Source: Chrysochromulina tobinii (taxonomy: Eukaryota; Haptophyta; Prymnesiales; Chrysochromulinaceae). From it: a stretch of 21,648 bases of DNA. Positions within the stretch are counted from its first letter, which is position 1, and each line of letters starts with the position of its first letter. Location of the stretch: assembly GCA_001275005.1 (NCBI GenBank), contig JWZX01003007.1:1-21648 (forward strand). Direction: 5' to 3'. A model generated the notes under the pieces. The model saw only the letters and a program-made list of their open reading frames with translations, did no database searches and was not told where the DNA came from. The position numbers were made by a program, and so were the translations under genes. Of this stretch, positions 6,137 to 15,500 are shown one piece after another.

Positions 6137-8944
6137 CTAGGCATCTAGCCCTCCAAAACGGACGTTGGGCCTGAGTGCCTTGCCAGGAGGCGTCCCTCGC
6201 TGCCGCGCGGGGGCGTCCGTACTAGGCTCCTCCCCGGCGCGGAAGTCGGTATCCCCACGACGAGGTGTGTTACGGCGTGCCTCCTCCGATTCGATGGGTG
6301 CAGGCGCAACCGTCGTGGATGGCGCCAAGATGGGCGCAGGCCGCTGCCGCCGCTTCTTCTGCACGATGTTGACGGCGGCTAAGGTTGCGCCGGCGGCGGT
6401 GTTGACGGGGGCAGAGTGCTGCTGTTCACGGACCATCGACATGAGCGCTCGCATCTGCTCTTGCATGCTGGAGAAGGACGCCGTGAGCATCTTCTCAAGC
6501 TTGTCCATGCGCGCCTCGAGTGGCACGGCGGCGTAGCCTACTGGCGCCCCTCCGCCTTGGGCTCCCGTATCTGGGTGGCCGCCTGCTGTGCTGGCGGCTC
6601 CTGGCGCCGAGATGGGCGTGGATTCGCCGAGCAGAGAACGGAGCAGCCGGACGAACTTGCGAAACTCGGAGAACTCGACAGTGCCGTTCTTGTCCTCATC
6701 GGCCGACTTGAGGAGGTCCATCGCCTCAGGGGTCTGGAGATCCAATTCCATGTCCTTGAGGGCCGAGCGCAATTGGTGTCCATCCATGCAGCCGGTATCA
6801 TAGGGATCGTACCGTCGGAAGACCCGGAGCAACGTGATGATTTCGTCAGACTCAGGGCTCGTGGGGTCGATGAGCACACGCTCGTTCCCCACGTACGCGA
6901 TCTCGCGCCAAGGGCCAAACTTGAGCCCGGAGATACCGACAATCGCCTGCAGCGCCTCCGCAGGCGTGGGGATGTAGCTCGCAGCGGTCAGACTCTCAGG
7001 TTTGCGTTTCTTGAACGACTCACGTGAGTCTGCGTGGGTGAGGGTCATCTTGGAGTGCGACTTCTGTTTCACGACGACCAAGTGCTGAGCGACGGAGTTA
7101 TCTGCAGCCGAGCGGTCATTACTGGAGTTTGGCGCAAGATGGTGGTAACGGATGAAGACGGCGATCAGGGTGATCGCGCGTCTTGTCGCGAGCCTTAGGC
7201 TCGCCTGCATGACCGTCGCGCGCGCTTCGGGATGATCCCGCAGTACCTCGTGCAGGTCGGCCTCGGCGATGCGCGCGATCTCGCAATAGCTCAGCGCCTT
7301 GGCCGGCGTCGTATCGCGCAGCAGCTTCGAGTGTATCAGGATATCCCCCCAATTCGATCCGGCGGCGAGGAAGACGCCCGCCCGAGTGGCCATCCCGTGG
7401 GTCAGCATGAAGAGGGTGTCGGGCTCGTAGATGCGGTTCTGCGGCGCGTAGGCCATGCGCCGCACGCGACTGCTCAGCACCTCAAGAAATTCCCGGTTGC
7501 ATGCGCTGAGCCACCACACCCCTTGGAACACTTCGGAGGCGATCTGATAGCGCACGTCGCGCTGCAACTGATCAGCGAGGCAGATCTGCAGCAGCCCCTC
7601 GTACGACTTTCGCTTGAAGAGGCGTTTCGAGTTGCGGAAGAAGCGGCGCACGTTGAGGCGCGTCTCCCGAGGCTGCTTCGTGTCGTGCATCATGTAGTTG
7701 AGCGCGTCCAAGTTCTGACTCCAACGGACCTCGTCAGGGTCGCCGTTGGTGGCGACGCCGCAGATGGTGCCCTGTGCGCTGGCAAAATAGACAGCCCCCA
7801 AGAAGATGGTAAACACGAAGAGAACATACTCAGACCAGTTGGCGGGAACGACGGTCGCCACTCCACCGACGATTTGCATGATGGCCACCAGCAGCGCGGC
7901 TGCATAGACTTCGCCAGGCTTGTCTTGGTGATCGATGGCTAGGTAGCCCATGCTCGAGTAGCGGCAGGTCCAGGCCTCTTGGCCCCAGACGTTTAGCTTT
8001 GGGATCTCCAGGTGATTGGCGAGTGCTTGCAACTCGCAGTCGGACAGGCATATCCGACCGCAGTAGGCACCCACATGTCCATCGGTTATCGCCGCTGCGT
8101 CCCCGTGGACACAGCCTGTGCACCCCGGGAAAGTGGAGTTCAGGTGCATGAGGTCCAGCAGGGCCGGCTGGAACGCGCGTCCGTACCATTCTCGCTGCGA
8201 GGTCCGAATGGTCGCTAACATACACCACATGCAGGCGTACCAATGCAACAGCACGACGGCACCAAGGAAGAAACTTCCTAGGGCGATCGATGTCGACTTG
8301 ATCGCAAACGAGTTTTCCCAGCGCACAAGGATCGTCGAAGCGCGCAGGATGCGGATGACGCGCAGCAACCGCAGGACACGCATCGTCCTGAAAATCTTGA
8401 AATCGCCGTTGATCTGGCCCCACAATGTCAAGAGATCAAATGGGATGGTGGTGATCACGTCGATAAGAAACCATCCAGTCAAGTACCGCCACGCAAGCGC
8501 TGAGTGCCGTCGCTCATAGTTGCCAATGATGGTCTCCCCGTTGGCATCACGCACCGGCTGCGGCAAGACGAACTGGATGCATATGTCCACGGCGAAGAAG
8601 GCGCTAAGGAGGGTGTTCAGCACGAGTAGCGCATTGAGTTCGGTTGGCAAATTGAGCCCCACCTCGAAAGGAGTGACAAACGTTGTGTAGAAGAGGTTGA
8701 GGATCAACAGCATGTCCCAATACTGCACAAAGGCACCTCTTGGGTTGAGAAGCCCACGATTTTGCCTCCGGATGCGCGACCTCAGCCTCACTGTATCCCT
8801 TGCGAACTCAGCTCTCTCTTCAGCAGAGGCATCCCCCTTAAAGCTCCTAAACCGATTGGCATCCCGAAGATGCTTCAACGCGCCGCCGCCACCGTGCTGG
8901 GTCACGAGCTGCTCAAAGCCGCTCACGGGCAGTGGCGCGGCCAT
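6137..8944 (-). CDS. Six-TM voltage-gated ion channel (EAG/CNG-like) with degenerate cNMP domain, EF hands and an atypical pore
   Basis: The frame gives 935 residues from the ATG at 8944; the longer open frame upstream lacks an ATG. Helices are S1 75-98, S2 104-127, S3 152-174, S4 183-204, S5 218-243 and S6 370-392. S4 has Arg at 186, 189, 192, 195, 198 and 201, every third residue, so voltage sensing is likely. A long Cys-rich S5-pore turret (244-345) has at least six Cys. The filter region reads IMQIVGGVATVVPAN (355-369), lacking the GYG/GFG of K+ channels. A C-linker and a cyclic-nucleotide-binding-like fold (about 470-575) follow. Its phosphate cassette (GDILIHSKLLRDTTPAKAL) lacks the usual Arg of the RxA motif, so ligand binding is doubtful. 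Two EF hands sit at 713-724 (degenerate, Gln at position 12) and 749-760 (canonical). A coiled coil spans about 808-842, then a basic disordered tail. Ion selectivity is unknown. Confidence 0.88.
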   Translation of the reverse strand: MAAPLPVSGFEQLVTQHGGGGALKHLRDANRFRSFKGDASAEERAEFARDTVRLRSRIRRQNRGLLNPRGAFVQYWDMLLILNLFYTTFVTPFEVGLNLPTELNALLVLNTLLSAFFAVDICIQFVLPQPVRDANGETIIGNYERRHSALAWRYLTGWFLIDVITTIPFDLLTLWGQINGDFKIFRTMRVLRLLRVIRILRASTILVRWENSFAIKSTSIALGSFFLGAVVLLHWYACMWCMLATIRTSQREWYGRAFQPALLDLMHLNSTFPGCTGCVHGDAAAITDGHVGAYCGRICLSDCELQALANHLEIPKLNVWGQEAWTCRYSSMGYLAIDHQDKPGEVYAAALLVAIMQIVGGVATVVPANWSEYVLFVFTIFLGAVYFASAQGTICGVATNGDPDEVRWSQNLDALNYMMHDTKQPRETRLNVRRFFRNSKRLFKRKSYEGLLQICLADQLQRDVRYQIASEVFQGVWWLSACNREFLEVLSSRVRRMAYAPQNRIYEPDTLFMLTHGMATRAGVFLAAGSNWGDILIHSKLLRDTTPAKALSYCEIARIAEADLHEVLRDHPEARATVMQASLRLATRRAITLIAVFIRYHHLAPNSSNDRSAADNSVAQHLVVVKQKSHSKMTLTHADSRESFKKRKPESLTAASYIPTPAEALQAIVGISGLKFGPWREIAYVGNERVLIDPTSPESDEIITLLRVFRRYDPYDTGCMDGHQLRSALKDMELDLQTPEAMDLLKSADEDKNGTVEFSEFRKFVRLLRSLLGESTPISAPGAASTAGGHPDTGAQGGGAPVGYAAVPLEARMDKLEKMLTASFSSMQEQMRALMSMVREQQHSAPVNTAAGATLAAVNIVQKKRRQRPAPILAPSTTVAPAPIESEEARRNTPRRGDTDFRAGEEPSTDAPARQRGTPPGKALRPNVRFGGLDA

Positions 8945-9471
8945 GCCCCCGCTCGCTGCGAGTGCTAGCAAGCTCTCGGCTGCCTTCCTTTGCCAATGTA
9001 CCCTCCCTGGGCTGCGCGCAGGATCCAGTTGAGGGGTCCGCGCGTGGCGCAGGATTTTGGCCAAACGTAGGTATTCATTCACACCACACCAAGGTCCACA
9101 CCACAACTTCGTTTTTCACGATTTGAACAGCAACCAACATGTACTGCGCAGCACAGGTACAGTGCAGCTCGTGTGAAACGGCTGTGAGCCGGAGCTGATC
9201 ACTAAATCACTCACCTGATCACTCACTCACTCGCACTCAGAACATCTCACAACTTCTCAAACTCGCACTCCGGAGCGTGCTTCCGCACATTCTCGGAGTT
9301 CCGAGAAGGCACCAAAGGTCGTGCATATGGGTTCAGTACCGGTATGAATAATTGAGTCCTGAATTGCTTTCACGGTGGTACCGTGTACGTGTCGTCTGAT
9401 TACCCGGTACCGGTAATGTCCCGTGTCCCCTACGACCCGTGAATGTCCCGGCCGCCCCCGGCGACTTTTCC
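8945..9471. promoter_or_regulatory. Shared divergent promoter of the channel and AlkB-like genes
   Basis: This 527-base interval separates two divergent starts. It holds TACCGGTA at 9337-9344 and 9408-9415, which are 128 and 57 bases upstream of the AlkB-like ATG, and an inverted repeat CACGGT-GGT-ACCGTG at 9371-9385. It also holds a heat-shock-element-like inverted repeat at 9290-9307 and a tract of TCACT-type repeats at 9197-9240. It is visibly less GC-rich than the flanking genes. I see no gene in it. Regulatory roles are inferred. Confidence 0.5.
9290..9307. promoter_or_regulatory. Perfect inverted repeat resembling a heat shock element
   Basis: TTCTCGGA-GT-TCCGAGAA is a perfect inverted repeat with a 2-base spacer. 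Read as units it is TTC-nn-GGA-nn-TCC-nn-GAA, i.e. four alternating units at the heat-shock-factor spacing, with the two inner units each one base off GAA/TTC. The match could be incidental. Confidence 0.3.
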
Positions 9472-10478
9472 ATGGCCTCCCACAGGATCCAGCACATGTG
9501 TCAGAATGGAGCCGACGAGCGAAAGGGGCGCAAACGGCCGCACGGCTTCAACGGCCCGCCCCACGAGGCACGTATTCGACGCTGCGGCCCGCCGCTTCGG
9601 GTTGATGAGCTGCCAGCAGCTGAGACAGGTGTTGGCGTTGGCGTCGAATCATGTGCAGGATTCTCTGTCTGTCGAGGGCCATTCTGGTGCAGCGACCCTG
9701 CGGCCGTATATGAGGCGCTCGGCTCGGCGGCCGCAGACCAGCTCTCTTGGACGGCATTGCGCGACGGCGGCAACAATACTGGCGTGTCGGATACCGTCAA
9801 GGCATACTGTGGAGACCTCGAGGGAATGCTTGCGCGTGGTGGGCGGTACAAGCGCCAATTGCTCGTGCGTGGGCGCAAGGCGGAGGCCCTCTTGACTCTG
9901 CCACAGCTGGAGCGTGCTCGGCGCGCCGTCTTAGCCTCCGCAGCGCGCCATGTGGCGGCCGCAGCGGCTCCGAGCGCCGCGAGCTCGGGTGAGGTGCAGC
10001 ATCCGGCTACGGGACCAGTGCAGCAGATGGCGTCGGCACAGCTGCCCATGGTGCGCTTGCTTACGGAGCAGTTGATAAAATACCTGCCGAGCGACCGCTG
10101 GTTTGCGCCGCACTACGACAAGGATCGGCGTGACAAGAGCCACGAGCCGCTAGATCCCAAGGCCTTCGACGGGCCCGGCGACATGCTGTGCACGCTCTGC
10201 CTTGGGTGCGAGTGCACCCTTCGAGGACACTGATTGCCACTCATGGTCACTGATTGCGACTCATTGCCTCCCTCATCAGGTGCGAGTGCACCTTGCTGAT
10301 GCCGCCGCGCCAGGGCATTGAGGCGCCAGGGCGCCGGCCGTTTTCTGTCCAGTTGCGGCCTGGCGACGTGTATCTGTTGCACGGCGCCGCGCGCTGGGAG
10401 TGGCCTCACGGCATTTCGGTTGCGGACGATGTGGAAGTCGCGCGACGCGCGGTCGTGTGGAGGCTGCTCGTGGACTGA
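9472..10478 (+). CDS. AlkB-like Fe(II)/2-oxoglutarate dioxygenase, one intron (exons 9472-10205 and 10280-10478)
   Basis: Splicing out 10206-10279 joins two frames into 310 residues. The start at 9472 (CC-ATG-G) is the first in-frame ATG. The catalytic core is C-terminal. H214-x-D216 in APHYDKDRR and His288 in PGDVYLLHGAARWEWPHGI form the iron triad. Arg300 and Arg306, six residues apart as in the AlkB RxxxxxR motif, would bind 2-oxoglutarate and substrate. The N-terminal 190 residues are poorly conserved and Ala-rich near 152-175. AlkB-family enzymes oxidatively demethylate nucleic acids, and some act on proteins; the substrate of this member cannot be assigned. Exon 1 alone would end at a TGA at 10231 and lose the distal His and both Arg, which supports the intron. 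No targeting peptide is obvious. Confidence 0.8.
10206..10279 (+). other. 74-base GT-AG intron flanked by a 14-base direct repeat
   Basis: The intron begins GTGCGAGTGC and ends CATCAG. GGTGCGAGTGCACC is present at 10205-10218 (spanning the donor) and at 10279-10292 (spanning the acceptor), so the intron plus one repeat copy could be removed without changing the exon. Inside, ACTGATTGC-S-ACTCAT occurs twice (near 10229 and 10249). Removing it restores the AlkB fold in frame. Confidence 0.82.
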
Positions 10479-10845
10479 AAAACTCATACAACGCCGTGCG
10501 CGTGCGGATCGCGCCGCCGCAGCGGCGCCGGGCAGCGGGTGGGCACCGGCGCGGAACGCGGAAGACCACACTGACCGGTGACCCCGGCGACCGGCGACCG
10601 GACCTCCTGGCGAGAGTTTGACGTCACCAAGTCCAAGAGGTTTTGCCTCCAAATGCGCGAAAACCATGTGACGGTGATGCAAACAGCGCTACGATCAGGA
10701 GAAACGCTTGCCGAAATTGAAGCAAAACGCGAACTACTTTGGCTCCATCTGGTGTTTTTGAAACGGTAAAGTGGCGCGACTGTGGAATCTGTGAAACTTG
10801 TTCTGAACGAGACAGATTGACACGCACGCGCAAAGCAGCATCAGC
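10479..10845. other. Intergenic region between AlkB-like and hypothetical genes
   Basis: A 367-base gap between two same-strand genes. The first half is GC-rich; the second half turns A-rich. A 38-codon ATG frame at 10653-10769 (+) has a plausible, non-Arg-rich composition ending in HLVFLKR, but it is too short to call. No clear promoter motif was found. Confidence 0.35.
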
Positions 10846-11589
10846 ATGCAGTCGAGGCCACCACCGCCCAAGGGCTTTGTCCGCAAGGACGCCACGGCTG
10901 CAGGGCAAGTGTATGCGACACCGTCATCGGGAGTGCTCCCAACGCCAGTGAAACGGCTCGACGACATTGAGCAACTGCTGGTGTGCTGCATGGAAAGTGT
11001 AGTGGCAGATCCAGAAGGCACCCTTGAGATGATTGACCAGGCAGTCAGTGACGCTCATACGACCTTGGCCAAAGCGGACAACAGCGATGTGCTAGCAGCT
11101 GAGCTCACGTACAGCCCCACTGTCGATACGGTCGATGCCATCTCGCCGCCGGGCCAGTCACTGACACTCGTAAAGCTCAAACTTCACGGCGCCCTTGAGC
11201 CACGGCCACAGTGGAGCCCGCCTGCCACCACGGCCGTCGCGCCTCCGGGTCAGCCACGGCCGAGGTGGTGGGATGCCACCACGTCGGTGGGTAGCTGGAC
11301 AGATAGAACATGGACGCCAGCGTCGTGGTACGAACGACGGGTGCCGAAGCCGATCGAGCGGCTCTCGCCACATCACTGTGCGAAGAAGGCTTACGTCCAC
11401 CAGAAGAAAGAGCACGTGAGCTTCAGGGACCCCATTGCTGACGTGTGGCTGATTGCGGGCCGCGTTCATGGGCAATGCAGCAATAACGACGACGACGATG
11501 AGGACGACGACGACGACAATATGCCTCTCGCAAAACGGAAGCGCGTCTTAGCCGCGCTCCAAGGGCAGCTTGCCTCGGGACCTCCTTGA
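10846..11589 (+). CDS. Hypothetical acidic-patch protein with putative nuclear localisation signal
   Basis: This is a 247-residue protein I do not recognise. Residues 1-35 are Pro-rich, residues 36-90 look helical (IEQLLVCCMESVV, then LEMIDQAVSDAHTTLAKA), and residues 118-170 are Pro/Trp-rich with repeated short W-containing turns (PRWWDA, VGSWTD, RTWTPASWYERR). Residues 215-225 are an almost pure Asp/Glu run, followed at 227-233 by PLAKRKR, a monopartite nuclear-localisation-like sequence. Acidic run plus basic cluster suggests a nuclear, possibly histone- or RNA-binding, partner, but that is inference. Codon use resembles its neighbours. The start is the first ATG of the frame. Confidence 0.6.
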   Translation: MQSRPPPPKGFVRKDATAAGQVYATPSSGVLPTPVKRLDDIEQLLVCCMESVVADPEGTLEMIDQAVSDAHTTLAKADNSDVLAAELTYSPTVDTVDAISPPGQSLTLVKLKLHGALEPRPQWSPPATTAVAPPGQPRPRWWDATTSVGSWTDRTWTPASWYERRVPKPIERLSPHHCAKKAYVHQKKEHVSFRDPIADVWLIAGRVHGQCSNNDDDDEDDDDDNMPLAKRKRVLAALQGQLASGPP

Positions 11590-12552
11590 GGCACGTCGGG
11601 ATAGAGCGCTAGTGTGGCGCCAGGCCGCACAGTACTAGCCCCGCGCCTCGGACGGACGGACGCCGCCCGCAGGCGCGCGCGGCCCGCTGGCGGAGGTCGA
11701 GGCGCAGGCCGGTTTAGCGATGGCGGTGCGTTTTAAGTGGTGCCTGGCGATAGCGTCTCGGCGCCGACAGCCCTGAGTGTGGAGGGAGTGGCCCTAGAGT
11801 GGCCCACGTGGAGACGGACGGCAGGTCTTCGATTTATGAGGGCGAGAGCGGAGAGGCCACGCGTCGTGCAGAGGTGAGCGCGGTTACGGCGCGGCGGACC
11901 CGGGCACCGCCGCCGGCTGGCCGCCCCACCCTTCGACCGACGCGTACTTCCGTCGATGCCCGGCCGCACCCACCGCTAACCCGCCGCCGCCGCTCGTTCC
12001 ATGACGCGCCCCGTTTGTGCCGTGGGCCGTTCTGGGGCGTTGGTTTCTTCGCTCGTACGCCCGTTTGCTGTTTAAAGCGCGCGTACTTCGCAAAGCCAGA
12101 AAGGCAAACTGCCTGGAAGCGGGCTCGGCTCGTTCCGTTCCGACTTCCGGTCGTTGCCCCGCCCGCGCGGGGCCGGGCCGTTATGCGTTAATCGAGCACG
12201 GGGCGGCGACAACGGTATACGTACGAGCCCGGCCGCCGCACGACGGCAGCACGGCACGCGCCGCGTCGTATCGAAAATAATCGCTATCGACCCGCCCCCG
12301 CCGCGCGGACGGCTGGCAAGTGGCATCAGCCCATCGCGTATCGCGGAAATGGAAATCGCCAATACTATAATACTATAGCCAACTCGCATGCGGAGACCAC
12401 GATCAATGAATCTCAATCACACACCGTTACGCGGCACGGCGCCCGCCCGATCCGCCCACGCACTACAAGTTCACTACAAGTAGAGTACACACAGAGTATT
12501 TAAGTTTGATTTTGCTGGTTTGTTGCACACGGGGCGTGCCGGGCGCGTCGCC
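11590..12552. other. Long 3' intergenic region between convergent hypothetical and RCC1 genes
   Basis: This 963-base stretch shows no gene I can support. The left part is very GC-rich and contains CGGACGGACGGACG near 11648. The right part is AT-richer, with tandem AATACTAT at 12361-12368 and 12369-12376 and CACTACAAGT repeated at 12461-12470 and 12472-12481. The frames that cross it are Arg/Pro/Ala-rich by composition and lack domains. No tRNA or rRNA signature was found. Confidence 0.45.
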
Positions 12553-15500
12553 TCATTCGTTGGGCGCGGCGGGCGCAGCGGGCGCGGCGATCACGAGCGT
12601 CGAGGTGGGCGTGATGGCCACCTGGTGAAGCGCCTTGTTCAGCTCGGCCTCACTCCACTGACTCGGATCGCGCCGGCCGCGCCCGTGCCCAAAGATGGAC
12701 CAAGCGACGGGCACGAGGCGCGGCCGCCACTGGCACTTGCGTGAGTAGCCACCGATGACTGTCGTCGACATCTCGGGCAGCGGCGCGTAGCCGAGCCCGC
12801 CATCGTCGGCGAGCCCAAACGTGTACACCCCATGCGTGGTGAGCACGACGGTGCACGACTTGGTCGAACACGGGCAGAGCGAATCGTCCGTGGGCGGCTC
12901 GTACACCTCAGACTTGATGCGGAGCACCTTGAGCTCGGCGTTCGGCAACGGTACCGGCGAGGGACGCGGCTGGTACGGGAAGTTGTTTGCGTCCACGGGC
13001 ATGGCCGCCGTTGGCGGGTAGCCCAGGCTGCCGTAGAGGGTCGAGCCCCAGGTCCAAAGAATGCCGTCCGCCGTCACGGCGGCTGTGTGCACGGAGGAGC
13101 AGAGAGCCTGCACGACGCGCCGGCCACGCAGCCCGCCACCCACGCGCGTCGGGGTGGGCTCGTAGGGTGTGCCGTCCACAAATCCCGCGCACGCCTCGGT
13201 CGGCATGAAGCCGAGCTTTCCGTACACGGCGCACCCCCACACCCAGAGCTCGCCAGCGGCGGAAATGACGGCGGTGTGATAGTCGGAGCACTCTGCATGA
13301 ACGAGCTGCTCGAGGAGGAGCTCGCCGCGCACGCGCCGCGGCGTCGGCTCGTACACGAGCCCATCCCACGCGGCCGTGAGCCCGGCGCCCGCCGCCTCCA
13401 TCCCGAGCTTGCCCGCACACGCACAGCCAAAGGCGTGGACAGCGCCGTCAGCGGTCAGCACGACCGAGTGCAGGTTGGAGCAGGTGGCGGCGACGACGGG
13501 TGAGGCGCGCTTGCGTCGTGAGCCCTTGAGCGAGCCACCATCGACCAGCCTCGGTGTGAGTTGGTAGGGCGAGCCGTTCGAATCGGTCTCCATCTCTTCG
13601 GAGACAGGGTAGCCGAGCTGGCCGTAGACGGCCGAGCCCCAGGAGAACAGCTCGCCGCTGTCGGTCACCGCGAGGGTGGAGTAGTCGGAGGCGGCGATGG
13701 CGACGATGCGGCGCAAGCCCAGGCCGCCCGCCACCACCTGGCGTGGCACGCGCTGGCACAGCGCGCCGCCCGCCGACGCGATGCGGATCGAAGAGGCCCT
13801 CTCCGAGATGGGTTCGCATTCGGCATAGCCAAGGTTGCCAAACGAATTCGAGCCCCAGGTGAACAGCCGACCGTCGTCGGTGAGGACGGCGGTATGGAGC
13901 TCGGAGACGACCGCCGAGACGGCGTGCGCCGCGGCGAGCCCTCCGCCCGTGACCAGCGCCGGAGTGGGCTGGTACGGGTCGCCGTTGGCATCGACGCCCA
14001 TCTCCGCTGAGATCTCGTATCCCAACCGTCCATGGACCGCCGTGCCGAAGGTGAGCACGCGCCCGCTGCGCGTGAGCAGGAGGCAGTAGTCCGTGCCGCC
14101 GTAGACGCACGCGAGCTCCACGAGCGACGCGCGCACAATCGCGGCCGCCGCCTTGGCGCTGCTCACGCCGCCGCGCTCGGTGAAGAAGCCGTCATCGAGC
14201 AGGTCGTCACCGAGGGGTGGTGGCGTCGAGCGTGTTGCAAGATAGGGCGGGCGGCGGTGCGGCTCGTCCACGGCGTCCTCGTCGTCCGACGAGCCGGACG
14301 AGGAGGCAGGCGAAAGCGGACGCCGCTGGGCCGCTACCGCCGCCGCCGCGAGCGCACTGCTCGACACGCCCGCGCCGCTGCTGCTGCCAGCGCCGTCAGC
14401 GCCGGCGCTGGTGCTGATCGCCGCGCCGCCCGCGGCAGCCGCCCCAAGCGCCGCGGCCGAGGCGCTGCTGCCACTGGCCGCGGCCGAGACGCCCGAGGGC
14501 CGCCCGCTGCCAGGCCGGGTGCTAGGGGGGCGCCCACTGCCCGGCCGACCGTTGGAGGGGCGCGTGGTGGCGCGCACGGCCGCCGCGTGGCTGCTCACTG
14601 CCGAAGCGCTCGGTCCAGTGGATGAGGCGCTCACGGCGGCGCTCCCCGCGGGCGGCGGCGGCGGGGGGGGCTCCTGCTCGCCTGCCACGTCGTCCCGCAG
14701 GGGCATTGGCGAGGCGCAGCACAGGAAGCCATCGCTCGTGGTGAACAGGTTGCCACTGCCGTCGCCGTGAGGTTGGCGCCGCCGCCGGCCGGGGGACACG
14801 CAGCCCCCGTCGTTCGGGCGGAGGAGTGCCGACGCGAAGACGTCGATGGAGCCGAAGACAAAGAGAAGCCTGCGCTCGAGGAGCACGCCGCGGGACGCAG
14901 CCGCCCAGACATGCGCGACGGGTGCGAGCCAGCTCACCGAGCGTGAGTCGAGATGCGACAAGATCGAGCCTAACGTCTCGTCCAAGCTGAGAACCAACCG
15001 CATCGCGCCCAGGTCGTTGGCCAGCGCCACTGCCTCGGACGCCGCACGGTTCGCGGCGAGCGAGGGAGTGCGGGCCCGGTTGACCGCCGGGCCCGCGGGC
15101 GCCATCGCGGACGTCGGCGCTGTACCCGGTGTGATCACCAGCTGAGAGTCAAGAGCCTGCTCGAGCCGCGGTAGGAGTGCGGTCACCTTGCTCATGGCGT
15201 GCGTCGTCGCCTCGAGGCCGATGATGCGCCGCGAGAGGTGCTCGACGCGCCGCTCAGACGAGAGGCGCGCCTCGCGCTCCGCCTGCGAAGGGCGTGGAGA
15301 TGGGACAAAGGGTCGTTCAGAGACGGGAGGGGGGGGGACTAATGCGCTGTCTCGCTTTCGAGCAGGGTGCGCGCGCTGCAACATAACGAACCTGCAGCAG
15401 CGTGAGTAGTTCGTGGATCTGGCACTGGCTGTCGGCCACGGCCTGCAGCAGCGCTGACTCGGACGTGATGGCCAGAGGCGGGACAGAGAGCGTGAGGGTC

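Noticed and set aside
5763-6140. 125-codon ATG frame between convergent genes
   Set aside because: It has biased composition with a tandem-repeat segment, overlaps the channel stop, and no homology can be seen; it is kept only as a note on the intergenic region.
8945-9106. 54-codon N-terminal extension of the channel
   Set aside because: It would start at GTG with no ATG; the ATG at 8944 is the first usable start, and the extension looks like 5' UTR.
11484-11520. GAC/GAT repeat as a microsatellite of separate interest
   Set aside because: It encodes the acidic run of the hypothetical protein and is a common kind of coding low-complexity tract.
11799-12191. 130-codon frame in the long gap before the RCC1 gene
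   Set aside because: It starts at GTG, is Arg/Pro-rich and has no domain; it is consistent with GC-rich non-coding sequence.
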